Shown: positions 8,960 through 17,601 of the stretch, piece after piece
Numbering within the stretch: the first letter of the stretch is position 1
Layout: every line of letters begins with the position of its first letter
Assembly (NCBI GenBank): GCA_016200005.1
Contig: JACQFP010000036.1
Location: 114,659 to 178,658 of the forward strand
Length of the DNA: 64,000 nt
Reading direction: 5' to 3'
Origin: Verrucomicrobiota bacterium
GTDB lineage: Bacteria; Verrucomicrobiota; Verrucomicrobiia; Limisphaerales; PALSA-1396
Notes under the pieces: model-generated
Database searches by the model: none
Seen by the model: only the letters and a program-made list of their open reading frames with translations
Told to the model about the DNA's origin: nothing
Translations under genes and position numbers: made by a program

Positions 8960-9398
8960 CGAATACGGCCTCCCGAACCTTTATCAACTCATCCTCAGTG
9001 AAGCCGTGATGCCATTCGCGAAGACTCTGCTCCAACTCCTCCACATAAGCTTCAATCTCTTCGTGCTTGATCTTGAATCTCGCGAGGTCGTCCGGCTTGA
9101 ACCGTCTTGAATCGATTATCAAAGCGCGTCCGATGGCGAGGAGTCCATGAAGGCAAAGGGCGTGAAATTGCAGATCGATTGGCTTCGGGGTGCCGAGGAT
9201 GATGCGCTTGTTCTCGATTTTTCGGAATTGTTTGACGGCCAGGTCCCACTGGAAAAGTTTCTGGGCGAAGAGATCACTTTCCGCTTCGCGGGCGACATCC
9301 TTGATCAAATCCTCAACCCATGCCCATTCTTCCCGCGTGATGCTGTCTTCATCGAACCGTTGTTGGAGCGGAGCCATGGCAAAAGTTATGTCTGCCAA
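8946..9398 (-). CDS. Hypothetical protein, helical, soluble
   Basis: 150 residues, rich in Glu, Asp, Arg and Lys with predicted long helices and no membrane segment. An alternative start lies seven codons in (MAPLQQRF). It overlaps the following 75-residue gene by 14 bases. The pair is framed by two copies of the RDKLKQL fragment, which hints that they arrived as a unit. I recognise no family. Confidence 0.6.
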   Translation of the reverse strand: MADITFAMAPLQQRFDEDSITREEWAWVEDLIKDVAREAESDLFAQKLFQWDLAVKQFRKIENKRIILGTPKPIDLQFHALCLHGLLAIGRALIIDSRRFKPDDLARFKIKHEEIEAYVEELEQSLREWHHGFTEDELIKVREAVFGAKA

Positions 9399-9435
9399 CG
9401 TAAGCCGTCAAGCACCACAAAAGCCCTGAAGTAGC

Positions 9436-9496
9436 CCGATTCAATCAAGTCCACATGCAGTAACGGAGTGAGTTGCTTGAGCTTGTCGCGGTTTTG
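9436..9496 (-). repeat. 'RDKLKQL' fragment, copy 2
   Basis: The minus strand reads [18 protein letters not shown] followed by SGYFRAFVVLDGLRWQT and a stop. It is related to 8656-8726. It lies upstream of the 150-residue gene and may be the remnant of an earlier gene. Confidence 0.5.
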
Positions 9497-9585
9497 CAGA
9501 CCGCGCGTTTCACAAGCGTTGCCGCCGCGCCGTGTTTCGCGTTTCCCCTTGCCGCCCTTTCGCCCTTTCCGCATTCTGTCGCGCG

Positions 9586-10602
9586 ATGGCTGAGCGACCG
9601 GTTTCTACTTTGAACAAACCCGACGTTGCGTTGGAGATGACGCTGCGCCCTTCCCTCTTTTCCGAATTCACCGGCCAGGCCAAGGTCAAGGAGCGACTGG
9701 AAATCGCCGTCGCCGCCGCCCGGCAACGCGGCGAAGCACTCGACCATATCCTGCTCAACGGCCCGCCCGGCTTGGGCAAAACCACGCTCGCCAATATCCT
9801 CGCCAAGGCGATGGGCGCAAATCTCAAAAGCACCAGCGGCCCGACCATCGAAAAGGCGGGCGACCTTGCCGGCTTGCTCACCAATCTCGAAGAGGGTGAC
9901 GTGCTGTTCATCGACGAAATCCATCGGTTGCAAAAAACCATCGAGGAATATCTTTATCCGGCGATGGAAGATTTCAAGTTGGACATCATCATCGATCAAG
10001 GCCCGAACGCCCGAAGTGTGCGGCTCAACCTGCCGCGCTTCACGCTCATTGGCGCAACGACGCGCAGCGGATTGCTCACCGCGCCGTTGCTGACGCGCTT
10101 TGCCGTGCGCGAGCGGCTCGATTATTACCACGCCGATCAATTGCAAACGATCATCGTCCGCTCGGCGCGCCTGTTGAACGTCGAGGTTGAAGACGCCGGT
10201 GCGCACGAAATCGCCCGGCGCAGTCGCGGCACGCCGCGCATCGCGAACAACCTGCTTCGTCGCGTCCGCGATTATGCCCAGGTCAAACACGATGGCCGCA
10301 TCACCGCCGACGTCGCGGACAAGGCGCTCGCGATGCTTGAAATCGATCAGAATGGTCTCGATGAAATGGACAAGCGCATCCTCGAAACCATTATCGTGAA
10401 ATTTGGTGGCGGACCGGTGGGTGTTGGTTCGCTCTCGGTTGCAGTTGGCGAAGAGCCGGACACACTCGAAGAAGTCTATGAGCCGTATCTCATCATGGAG
10501 GGTTATCTGAATCGCACGCCGCAAGGCCGTGTCGCCACGGAATTGAGTTACAAGAAACTCGGCTTGAAAGCGCTGAAAGGAAACCAGCAGGGCTTGCTCT
10601 GA
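9586..10602 (+). CDS. ruvB: Holliday junction branch migration DNA helicase RuvB
   Basis: The AAA+ motor that drives branch migration of Holliday junctions with RuvA. Walker [10 protein letters not shown] lies at about residues 59-67, Walker B FIDEIH at about 108-113 and the sensor region [13 protein letters not shown] follows; the C-terminal winged helix domain ends with [14 protein letters not shown]. The 338-residue length is standard. Start at ATG 9586 (MAERPVSTL); the upstream 18 codons in frame are not RuvB-like. ruvA and ruvC are not adjacent. Convergent with the pseudopilin gene, only seven bases from its stop, with no clear terminator between them. Confidence 0.97.
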   Translation: MAERPVSTLNKPDVALEMTLRPSLFSEFTGQAKVKERLEIAVAAARQRGEALDHILLNGPPGLGKTTLANILAKAMGANLKSTSGPTIEKAGDLAGLLTNLEEGDVLFIDEIHRLQKTIEEYLYPAMEDFKLDIIIDQGPNARSVRLNLPRFTLIGATTRSGLLTAPLLTRFAVRERLDYYHADQLQTIIVRSARLLNVEVEDAGAHEIARRSRGTPRIANNLLRRVRDYAQVKHDGRITADVADKALAMLEIDQNGLDEMDKRILETIIVKFGGGPVGVGSLSVAVGEEPDTLEEVYEPYLIMEGYLNRTPQGRVATELSYKKLGLKALKGNQQGLL

Positions 10603-10609
10603 TCGCGGT

Positions 10610-11455
10610 TCAGAAGATCGGCACCTTCTCGGGCACGGCTCTGAACAGACGACCGAGGTCACGGTCGCCGTTGTTGGCGGCCGGTTGCAGCACGGTCCAG
10701 GTGTTCAAACCGGAGATCCGCATCGTGTTGGGTTCCATCCAGTGCCAGGCCTCGGCATGACCGTCGGCAAACGTGAACGTGCCGCCGTTATTATGCCGCG
10801 TGGCGGGGAAGCTGATCCAGGTCCAGAGCGTCGTTCCAAAGAGCCACCACTGATCCGGCGCGTTGATGCCGAACGCGCTCTGCTGGATGCTCTTTTCGTT
10901 TTCGTCGATGAAAACGATGGCCTTGGTGGGGCCAGGGTTGCGAATCTGCGCCAGCTTGTGCCAGCACCTTTTGAAGTCAGAGTCCGTCGGATCCCCGCGC
11001 ACGTTCATGTACATGTTCATGGACACACTGCGAGTGCGCGGAATCTGGCCCTGGTCGCGAACGGTGGAGCGATCGGTCGGGCACTTGTAGATGTTGACGG
11101 ATTGGTTGTAATTGAACATCACACCCCGTTGGATGTTCGTCAGTGTGGTGTCGGTCCAGGCGTTGCCCTGCAACCAGGAGTTGGCTCCCACACTCAAGCC
11201 TGCGCGCGCCGAGGTCACGAGCGCTTCATTGGCGGGGAGCGCGTCACCGTGATCGTCGCAGTACATCTGCCAGCAGAGTTGGAGCTGGCGGTAGTTGTTG
11301 AGACACCCGATCTGCTGCGCCTTGGCTTTGGCCTTCCCCAGAGCGGGCAACAACAGTCCGGCGAGGATGGCAATAATGGCGATGACGACCAGCAGTTCAA
11401 TCAAAGTGAAACCGGCAGCGCAGCCACGGCGGGCGTGGCTTCTTGTCGCTTTCAT
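10610..11455 (-). CDS. Pseudopilin-like protein, prepilin-type N-terminal domain
   Basis: 281 residues from the ATG at 11455. The signature [17 protein letters not shown] lies at residues 15-31 after a basic leader ([11 protein letters not shown]), followed by [19 protein letters not shown]. The C-terminal half contains KCPTDRS and [13 protein letters not shown], as in the paralogues at 7.0 and 60.7 kb. An upstream in-frame ATG at 11527 would lengthen the leader to 39 residues, which is less likely. The protein is probably exported and cleaved by prepilin peptidase; its partner machinery is not in the window. Confidence 0.85.
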   Translation of the reverse strand: MKATRSHARRGCAAGFTLIELLVVIAIIAILAGLLLPALGKAKAKAQQIGCLNNYRQLQLCWQMYCDDHGDALPANEALVTSARAGLSVGANSWLQGNAWTDTTLTNIQRGVMFNYNQSVNIYKCPTDRSTVRDQGQIPRTRSVSMNMYMNVRGDPTDSDFKRCWHKLAQIRNPGPTKAIVFIDENEKSIQQSAFGINAPDQWWLFGTTLWTWISFPATRHNNGGTFTFADGHAEAWHWMEPNTMRISGLNTWTVLQPAANNGDRDLGRLFRAVPEKVPIF

Positions 11456-11583
11456 CGCCAAGGAACACAAAGCGATGTCTGGGTAGCGTCGCACTTGAGT
11501 GGGCTTAACTTGCCAGCAGGGGCGCAACTGTCAAATCCGGATTGAGGAACCGGGATGGGGAGCGCCCCACGAACTGGGTGAAC

Positions 11584-13041
11584 TCAAGTGATGAGTTCGT
11601 TGACCACATGCCCGTGAACATCGGTGAGCCGAAAGTCGCGACCGGAATGCCGGAAAGTCAGCTTCTCGTGGTCGAAACCAAGCAGCGCAAGAATCGTGGC
11701 GTGCAGATCGTGGACGTGGACTTTGTTTTCGACCGCTTGAAAACCGTATTCGTCTGTCGCGCCGTGAACGTAACCACCACGCACGCCACCGCCCGCCATC
11801 CACATCGTGAAGCCGTGATGATTGTGGTCGCGGCCATTGATTTTGCCGGCGTTTGCGCCGGGCGTCGGCAATTCCACAGTTGGCGTGCGACCAAATTCTC
11901 CGCCCCAAATTACGAGCGTATCCTCCAACATGCCGCGTTGCTTCAAATCCTTTAAGAGCGCGCCGATGCCTTGATCACACTCCTTGGCGAGGCGACGATG
12001 GTTGATTTCGATGTCGTCGTGGCTGTCCCACGGCTGACCTTCGCCGTGCCAGACCTGGATGAAGCGCACCCCGCGTTCGAGCAACCGGCGGGCGATGAGA
12101 ATCTGCCGCGCTTGCGTCCCTTCGCCATACATTTTGCGGATGTGTTCCGGCTCGCGCGTGATGTCGAAGGCATCGGTCGCGTCCAATTGCATCCGGTAAG
12201 CTAGTTCGAACGACTGGATGCGCGCCTCGAGTTGCGCATCTTCGCTGCGTTTCTGGCGATGAGTTTCGTTGAGCGTGTGCAAGAGGTCGAGTTGGGCGCG
12301 CTGTTCTGGGAGCGAGACATAGTTGTTCTTGATGTGCTCGATGAGTTTCTCGATCTGGGTGTGCTGGGTGTCAATGTAAGTGCCCTGATAGACGCCGGGC
12401 AAAAAGCCGGATTGCCAGTTCTGTGATTCCTGGATTGGATAGCCTCGCGGGCACATGGCTATGAAGCCGGGAAGATTCTGGTTCACGCTGCCGAGACCGT
12501 AAGTCACCCATGAACCCAGACTGGGACGCACCAAGCGCGCCTCTCCGCAATTCATCAGCATGAGCGACGGTTCGTGATTGGGAACATCGGCGTGCATCGA
12601 CCGGATTACCGCGATGTCATCGATGCTTTCGGCCACCGTCGGGAAAAGTTCACTCACTTCAATCCCGCTTTGGCCGTATTTGTTGAATTGGTAGGGCGAC
12701 GGAAATCCCGCGCCGGTCTTGCGCTCAGTCTTCAAATTTTCCATCGGCAGCAACTTGCCGACGTATTTTTCCAAGGCCGGCTTGGGATCAAACGTATCGA
12801 CATGCGACGGGCCGCCGTTGGCGAATATGTGGATGACGCGTTTGGCCTTGGCTGGGAACTGCGGTGTTTTGGGCGCGAGGGGTGACGTGCCGAAGTCGGC
12901 GGCATGAGCGGAAGGGGTTGGGAAACCGCCGAAAAGACTGGCCAAACTGAGTGCCCCCATGCCCATACCGCAGCGATGAAGAAAATCGCGGCGGGTCAAA
13001 GCCAGGTGCTCAAGATTCGGTTTGTGATGTTCCATCGCCAT
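11584..13041 (-). CDS. DUF1501 domain protein with Tat signal
   Basis: 485 residues. The N-terminus has a twin-arginine motif (TRRDFL, residues 16-21) followed by a hydrophobic stretch, so it should be folded in the cytoplasm and exported by the TatAC pair encoded 4 kb downstream. The body matches DUF1501, a sulfatase/alkaline phosphatase-fold family of Planctomycetes and Verrucomicrobiota: HIFANGGPSHVDTFDPKP near residue 75, a central NHEPSLMLMNCGEARLVRPS block and GGEFGRTP near residue 400. DUF1501 genes usually pair with a DUF1553/DUF1549 cytochrome-like gene; none is next to this one. Start at 13041; a second ATG lies two codons later. The substrate is unknown. Confidence 0.9.
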   Translation of the reverse strand: MAMEHHKPNLEHLALTRRDFLHRCGMGMGALSLASLFGGFPTPSAHAADFGTSPLAPKTPQFPAKAKRVIHIFANGGPSHVDTFDPKPALEKYVGKLLPMENLKTERKTGAGFPSPYQFNKYGQSGIEVSELFPTVAESIDDIAVIRSMHADVPNHEPSLMLMNCGEARLVRPSLGSWVTYGLGSVNQNLPGFIAMCPRGYPIQESQNWQSGFLPGVYQGTYIDTQHTQIEKLIEHIKNNYVSLPEQRAQLDLLHTLNETHRQKRSEDAQLEARIQSFELAYRMQLDATDAFDITREPEHIRKMYGEGTQARQILIARRLLERGVRFIQVWHGEGQPWDSHDDIEINHRRLAKECDQGIGALLKDLKQRGMLEDTLVIWGGEFGRTPTVELPTPGANAGKINGRDHNHHGFTMWMAGGGVRGGYVHGATDEYGFQAVENKVHVHDLHATILALLGFDHEKLTFRHSGRDFRLTDVHGHVVNELIT

Positions 13042-13391
13042 GATTTGCCGGGTACGGTTGTCCGTCCACCACGCTTCACTTACGACACGCCAAAGGCCAT
13101 GCCTATTCAAACTGATCTGCGGTATGGCCGGTCTGGAAACAGCATACACTGGTGGTGCTTTCCCGCAATCATTTAGTCGATGCCGGAAGTGCGCTGCTGG
13201 AAACCGTTCTCAAAATTCTCCACACAAAAACACTGGCGTCGGAGGTGCCAAAGGCGGTAGAAAGTTTTTGAAGATTCTTTTTGCATTTTATTGAACGCGC
13301 TGTTAAAAATTTCATCGAACGTTACCGAAAGCTTTAGTTACCGCTTGGGCGCATTCCTCACGACCAAGTTAGCGGGCTTAATCGTGTTGGA
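13042..13391. other. Intergenic region between DUF1501 gene and tol operon
   Basis: 350 bases with no convincing gene. The right half is AT-rich (13261-13320) and is the likely promoter region of the tol operon (see 13281-13309). The left half must hold the promoter of the divergent DUF1501 gene; I see no clear element there. Confidence 0.5.
13281..13309 (+). promoter_or_regulatory. Possible sigma-70-like promoter of tol operon
   Basis: TTGCAT at 13281-13286 and TAAAAA at 13304-13309, spaced by 17 bases, in the only AT-rich tract upstream of tolQ. The match is moderate and untested. Confidence 0.3.
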
Positions 13392-14123
13392 ATGAATGCA
13401 CCGTTTCTCCTAGCTGCCGCCGTTGCCAGAACAGATAAAGCAGAACTGCTTTATGTGATCGAGCAAGCTACACCCGAGGGCAAGGGTGTCATCGTCTGCC
13501 TGCTACTCTTCTCCGTGCTTGCCTGGTCCGTGATGTTCCAGAAGGCGTTCCAGATGCGGCGCGCCAAGAAACTCAATCTTTACTTCAACACCGAATTCCG
13601 CACGCAGAAAAATGTGCTGGCCGTTTTCGACCGCCGTCTCCAGGTGGACGGTTGTCCGCTCTTCATGGTGTATCAGGCCGGCAGCTTGGAACTGGACGCG
13701 CGTCTAAAAGACGGCTCCGATGAAGGCAGGAAAAAACACGTTACGCTCAAAAGCATGGAGCACGTCAAACGTTCACTGGAAAACACGGTCGCTCAGGAAT
13801 CGCTCAAGCTGGAGTCGGGTTTGATTCTGCTCGCGATTGCCGTGAGTGGCGCACCGTTCCTCGGATTGCTCGGCACCGTGTGGGGCGTCATGAGCACGTT
13901 CGGCCACATCGCCCAGCAAGGCAGCGCCACGATGGCCGCGATGGCCCCCGGTGTGGCCGCGGCGCTCATCACGACCGTGGCCGGATTGCTCGTCGCCATC
14001 CCGTCCATGTTCGGTTACAACTGGTTGGTGCATAATCTGCGTGTAATGACGGTCGAGCTGGACAACTTTGCGCAGGAACTGGTTTCAAAAATTGAGACGG
14101 AATATTTGAAAGACGAGGAGTAA
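13392..14123 (+). CDS. tolQ: MotA/TolQ/ExbB proton channel protein (TolQ)
   Basis: Inner membrane proton-channel subunit that, with TolR, energises TolA. 243 residues with three membrane segments: about residues 33-50 (VIVCLLLFSVLAWSVMF), about 138-165 (LILLAIAVSGAPFLGLLGTVWGVM) and about 190-210. The GLLGTVWGVM and APGVAAALITTVAGLLVAIP blocks are the hallmarks of the family. A large cytoplasmic loop follows the first segment. First gene of a complete tolQ-tolR-tolA-tolB-pal cluster, which supports TolQ over ExbB. The ATG at 13392 lacks a strong ribosome binding site. Confidence 0.93.
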   Translation: MNAPFLLAAAVARTDKAELLYVIEQATPEGKGVIVCLLLFSVLAWSVMFQKAFQMRRAKKLNLYFNTEFRTQKNVLAVFDRRLQVDGCPLFMVYQAGSLELDARLKDGSDEGRKKHVTLKSMEHVKRSLENTVAQESLKLESGLILLAIAVSGAPFLGLLGTVWGVMSTFGHIAQQGSATMAAMAPGVAAALITTVAGLLVAIPSMFGYNWLVHNLRVMTVELDNFAQELVSKIETEYLKDEE

Positions 14124-14148
14124 GTCGCAAACGTTCAACAATGAACCT

Positions 14149-14164
14149 ATAACTTTAAAGTTAT
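14149..14164. promoter_or_regulatory. Perfect 16-bp palindrome before tolR
   Basis: ATAACTTTAAAGTTAT is its own reverse complement and ends four bases before the tolR ATG, in the 45-base tolQ-tolR gap. It could pair as an RNA hairpin over the ribosome landing site, or be an operator. No Shine-Dalgarno is visible here. Confidence 0.5.
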
Positions 14165-14168
14165 TCAC

Positions 14169-14582
14169 ATGCGCCGCTTTTCTCAACGCAGTCATTTGGT
14201 TACGCTCAGCGAGATCAATATCACGCCGTTGCTCGACCTCGCGTTTGTGCTGTTGATCATCTTCGTCATCACGACTCCTTTGCTGACGCAGGGTTTGGAA
14301 CTGAAGCTGCCAAAGGGCGGCAAACCCGATCGTTCATTTCGCAAGGAGGATTTTCGTACTGTGGAAGTGGGGCCAAATTTCTATTTGCTGGAAGGGAAAA
14401 AGTTTTCGCTCGCCCAGGTGGATTCCGAGTTGACCAAGGAACACCAGGCAAATCCCAACTTGGTTGTACTCGTCTACGCAGACAAGAGCAGACCGTGGGA
14501 TTTGGTGTTCCAATTGCAGGACCTTTGCGCCACACGCGGCATCACCGTTTCACTTCGTTCTGAGCCGAAAGGAAAACGATGA
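14169..14582 (+). CDS. tolR: Biopolymer transport protein TolR/ExbD
   Basis: 137 residues. A single N-terminal membrane segment with the functional Asp is seen in INITPLLDLAFVLLII (Asp23), followed by a periplasmic domain with the usual ExbD/TolR pattern (VVLVYADKSRPWDLVFQLQDLC). It forms the proton channel with TolQ. Its stop overlaps the next gene's start as ATGA, so translation of tolR and tolA/tonB is probably coupled. Confidence 0.93.
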   Translation: MRRFSQRSHLVTLSEINITPLLDLAFVLLIIFVITTPLLTQGLELKLPKGGKPDRSFRKEDFRTVEVGPNFYLLEGKKFSLAQVDSELTKEHQANPNLVVLVYADKSRPWDLVFQLQDLCATRGITVSLRSEPKGKR

Positions 14583-15403
14583 ACCGATTGCAAAAAAAAT
14601 GCTTTGTCGCATCGGCGGCGCTGCACTCGCTGCTGTTTGTGATCTTGCTGGTGGGACCGGCGTTCCTGTCGCGGAAAAACGTGGCGAATGACATGCCCGT
14701 GCTGGATGTCATCCCTTCCAAACTGGTGGATGAACTGATGTCCGGCGGCGGGAATCCAACCGCCCAACCGCCGCCGCCCGCTCCGCCACCCGAGGCGGTT
14801 AAACCGCAACCGCAACCGGAAAAGTTCGTGAAACCGGAACCCCAACCAATAGAGCCGCCCAAGATGGCCAAACCTGAAACCATCCCGGACGAGAAGCCCA
14901 CCCGCAAACCGCTGCCGCAGGTCAGCACCAAATTGATTGATCGCTCCAACCTCGATCCAAAGGCCAAAGAACAAGCCAAAGCCGAGGCGCAAGCCAAGGC
15001 TCGCGCCGAAGCCGCCAGAAGAGCCGCCGAGTTCAAAACCGCACTCCGCAGCCTCAAAGATGGGTTGTCCTCCAGCACGACCGTTGAAATGCCTGGCCCC
15101 GGCGGTGAAGCCTACGCCAACTACGCCCAGGTCGTGAAGAGCGTCTATGAACAGGCGTGGATCGCGCCCGACGATGTGACCGATGAAAGCGCCACCACCA
15201 AGGTGAGCGTCACAATTGACCGCAGCGGGACAGTAATTTCCGCGCGCATCATCCGCGATTCCGCAAATGGCTCAGTCGATAAATCGGTTCAAGCAACCTT
15301 ACACCGCGTCAAGTTCGTCGCGCCGTTCCCGGCAGGCGCCAAGGAGCAGCAGCGCACCTTCATGATCAATTTTAACCTCAAAGCCAAACGATTACTCGGA
15401 TGA
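14579..15403 (+). CDS. TolA/TonB-type energy transducer
   Basis: 274 residues: an N-terminal membrane anchor (about 9-30), a Pro-rich spacer (about 57-125, PPPPAPPPEAVKPQPQPEK and on), an Ala/Lys/Glu-rich helix (about 125-150, KAKEQAKAEAQAKARAEAARR, TolA-like) and a C-terminal TonB/TolA domain (about 178-274). It spans the periplasm and links the TolQR motor to TolB-Pal. Its position between tolR and tolB indicates the TolA role although the C-terminal domain looks TonB-like. Both ends overlap neighbours by ATGA. Confidence 0.88.
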   Translation: MNRLQKKCFVASAALHSLLFVILLVGPAFLSRKNVANDMPVLDVIPSKLVDELMSGGGNPTAQPPPPAPPPEAVKPQPQPEKFVKPEPQPIEPPKMAKPETIPDEKPTRKPLPQVSTKLIDRSNLDPKAKEQAKAEAQAKARAEAARRAAEFKTALRSLKDGLSSSTTVEMPGPGGEAYANYAQVVKSVYEQAWIAPDDVTDESATTKVSVTIDRSGTVISARIIRDSANGSVDKSVQATLHRVKFVAPFPAGAKEQQRTFMINFNLKAKRLLG

Positions 15404-16578
15404 AAAACAAAATTCCACTCCTGATTTCCATTGTTTGCTCACTCATTCTTGCAGGCTCGGCTTTAACCGTCCGGGCGCAAGCCACGCAAAGTGAAATTGA
15501 CATCGAGAAGTCCGGTATGGCGAAACTCATCCTCATCTCGATGAGCGGATTTTCGGGCGAAGTGGCCACAGTGTTGAAGTTCGATCTGGAAGTCATGGGA
15601 TTCAAATTCGAGGGGCCGGACACCGCGCAGTATCTGCTCGGCGGCAGCAACAATGGTCGCGTCGAAGGTCACCTGACCGACCGCATCAATAAAGCCTCGC
15701 TCCTCGCCAAAGCCTACACCGGGGGCACGCCGCGATCCCAAGCCCATGCGCTGGCCGACGATGTTGTGCTGGCGATCACTAGAAAAAAGGGAATCGCGCA
15801 GACGAAGATCGCCTTCAAGGTTGATACCGGAGGGAAGAGCGAGATTTACATCGCCGATTATGACGGCTGGAATAAGCAGGTGGTGACGCGGGACAACAAC
15901 CTCGTCGCGGCGCCAACCTGGATGCCGGGACGTTTCGGGCTTCTCTACACTTCCTACAAGGCGGGTTACCCGGAGATTTTTTCCCACGATCTGTCCAGCG
16001 GCGCGCGCCGGGCGGTGGCTCATTTTGGCAGCTTCAGCAGCAGCGCCGCGCTCTCCACCGACGGAAGAAGACTGGCGTTCATTTCAAACAAAGCCGGCGC
16101 CCCGAACCTTTACGTTTGCGATGCGGACGGCGGCAACCTGAAACGGTTGACCACCACGAAGGAAGGCGAATCGTCGCCGTGCTGGTCGCCGGACGGAAAC
16201 ACAATTTGTTTTGCTTCGCGAGTGAGTGGCCGGGCGGCGTTGTACATCGTTTCTGCATCGGGCGGTGCGATGAAGCGCCTTTCCACCGCGGGCGTCAGCA
16301 ATGCCACCGAGCCGGACTGGTCGCCGGACGGAAAGACCATCGTCTTCACCGCGCAGATGGGAGCGTTCAACATCTGCACGGTGCCGGCGGGTGGTGGCAC
16401 GGCCACCGTTTTGGTGACTGGACAGGACCCTTGCTGGGCGCCGAACTCGCGCACGGTCATTTTTGTCCGTGGTCGTGGCGGCGACCTCAGTCTCTCTTTA
16501 CTTGACGTGCCAACGAAACAAACCAAGAATGTGAGTCGCATTTCGGGAAGCAACTCACAGCCCAGTTGGGCCAGATAA
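15400..16578 (+). CDS. tolB: Tol-Pal system beta-propeller protein TolB
   Basis: 392 residues with a signal peptide (cleavage expected after VRAQA, about residue 27). The N-terminal domain of about 130 residues is followed by a six-bladed propeller made of PD40-type repeats, for example ALSTDGRRLAFISNKAGAP, CWSPDGNTICFASRVSG and DWSPDGKTIVFTAQMGA. It acts in the periplasm with Pal and TolA in outer membrane constriction and integrity. The start overlaps the preceding stop (ATGA). Confidence 0.93.
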   Translation: MKNKIPLLISIVCSLILAGSALTVRAQATQSEIDIEKSGMAKLILISMSGFSGEVATVLKFDLEVMGFKFEGPDTAQYLLGGSNNGRVEGHLTDRINKASLLAKAYTGGTPRSQAHALADDVVLAITRKKGIAQTKIAFKVDTGGKSEIYIADYDGWNKQVVTRDNNLVAAPTWMPGRFGLLYTSYKAGYPEIFSHDLSSGARRAVAHFGSFSSSAALSTDGRRLAFISNKAGAPNLYVCDADGGNLKRLTTTKEGESSPCWSPDGNTICFASRVSGRAALYIVSASGGAMKRLSTAGVSNATEPDWSPDGKTIVFTAQMGAFNICTVPAGGGTATVLVTGQDPCWAPNSRTVIFVRGRGGDLSLSLLDVPTKQTKNVSRISGSNSQPSWAR

Positions 16579-16606
16579 TAACTTCCCGCCTAACAACCAA
16601 ACACAA

Positions 16607-17191
16607 ATGAAAAAAGTAAAATTTCTAAACCTGATCGTGTCCGCTTTAGTTCTCTCCGTCGCAGTCGTCGGTTGCAAAAAAAATCCTTACGGCGTCACGC
16701 CGCTTCCGGGGCAGAGGGCGGGGAAGGTGGGCGAGCCGGGTGCCGGTACGCCGATTGAACCGCCTTCCCAAATCAAACCCGACAGTACAGGCCTGCTCGA
16801 ATCCGCCGACCCCAGCAAATTCGCCAATTGGCCGGAGGACCGTGCTGCATTGAGCGCCCAAACTGTTTATTTCGACTTCGACAGTTCGACGGTGAAGGCC
16901 AGCGAGAAATCCAAGATCGAAGCGGTGGCGGATTACATCAAGAAAAATCCCGGCAACGCGCTGCGGATTGAAGGCCATTGCGATGAACGCGGGACGGAGG
17001 AATACAATCGCTCCCTTGGCGAACGCCGCGCTCTGGCGTTGCGCGAGTATTTGGCCAATCTTGGCAGCAGCCCCGACCGGATTCTTACCGTCAGCTTTGG
17101 GAAGGATCAGCCGGCTGATCCCGGCCATGATGAAGCGGCTTGGGCGAAAAATCGCCGTGGCGTATTCGTTGTGCTGACGCCGCCGAAGTAA
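16607..17191 (+). CDS. pal: Peptidoglycan-associated lipoprotein Pal
   Basis: 194 residues. A lipoprotein signal peptide with the lipobox VVGC (Cys23) is followed by a Pro/Gly-rich linker and a C-terminal OmpA-like peptidoglycan-binding domain: YFDFDSSTVKASEKSKI, then EGHCDERGTEEYNRSLGERRA and the conserved NRR near the end. It anchors the outer membrane to peptidoglycan and closes the tol-pal operon, 28 bases after tolB. Confidence 0.95.
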   Translation: MKKVKFLNLIVSALVLSVAVVGCKKNPYGVTPLPGQRAGKVGEPGAGTPIEPPSQIKPDSTGLLESADPSKFANWPEDRAALSAQTVYFDFDSSTVKASEKSKIEAVADYIKKNPGNALRIEGHCDERGTEEYNRSLGERRALALREYLANLGSSPDRILTVSFGKDQPADPGHDEAAWAKNRRGVFVVLTPPK

Positions 17192-17234
17192 GCCGAATTG
17201 GACAGCTATTTCAGCTCAAATCTTAACCGGCTTT

Positions 17235-17256
17235 GGGGCTTTACTATTAAAGCCCC
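17235..17256 (+). terminator. Hairpin between pal and tatA
   Basis: GGGGCTTT and AAAGCCCC form a perfect 8-bp stem around a 6-base loop (ACTATT). It lacks a clear U-tract after the stem (TTAG follows), so it is a weak terminator or an RNA-stabilising hairpin after pal. Confidence 0.5.
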
Positions 17257-17287
17257 TTAGCTTAGTTTCAGCGAGAAAGGTAAATTT

Positions 17288-17440
17288 ATGAATATTATGT
17301 TTGCTGGGTTTTTTGGCGGTTGGGAAATCGTTTTGATCCTGGCGGTGGTGTTGATTCTGTTCGGCGCGAAGAAGCTGCCCGAGCTGGCCAAGGGTCTGGG
17401 CCAAGGCATCAAGGAATTCAAAAGGCGACGCGCGATGTGA
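17288..17440 (+). CDS. tatA: Sec-independent translocase TatA, reading frame broken after residue 46
   Basis: The first 50 codons read as a TatA: a short membrane helix ([17 protein letters not shown]) and the amphipathic [15 protein letters not shown]. Translation then meets a TGA at 17438. If one A is added to the A4 run at 17420-17423, the frame continues as [20 protein letters not shown] and runs to a TGA at 17572-17574, giving a normal TatA of about 95 residues. The downstream half therefore looks like genuine tatA sequence in the -1 frame. Either a sequencing/assembly indel, a real mutation giving a 50-residue TatA that may still work, or slippage is possible. tatC follows 27 bases after the restored stop. 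Confidence 0.85.
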   Translation: MNIMFAGFFGGWEIVLILAVVLILFGAKKLPELAKGLGQGIKEFKRRRAM

Positions 17441-17574
17441 CCGACGAAATCCATAACGCAATGGATGACGACTCGTCGAAGTCCGTCAGCTATCCTCCGC
17501 AAAAGAAACTTCCGGAAGAAAGTTCGGCGACCGCCGCGCCCACCGTGCCCCAGTCTTCCGAGCACAAGGTCTGA
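17441..17574 (+). pseudogene. tatA: Out-of-frame 3' part of tatA
   Basis: In the frame shifted by one base relative to the tatA start, this stretch encodes an acidic, Pro/Ser-rich C-terminal tail (DEIHNAMDDDSSKSVSYPP... ending SSEHKV), normal for TatA proteins. It has no start of its own. Confidence 0.7.
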
Positions 17575-17601
17575 TAGAATCCTGCTGATTCAGCTTTTGC
17601 C

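Noticed and set aside
17418..17440. Programmed ribosomal frameshift in tatA
   Set aside because: The C-AAA-AGG context is not a standard slippery heptamer and no stimulatory structure is apparent; an indel is simpler.
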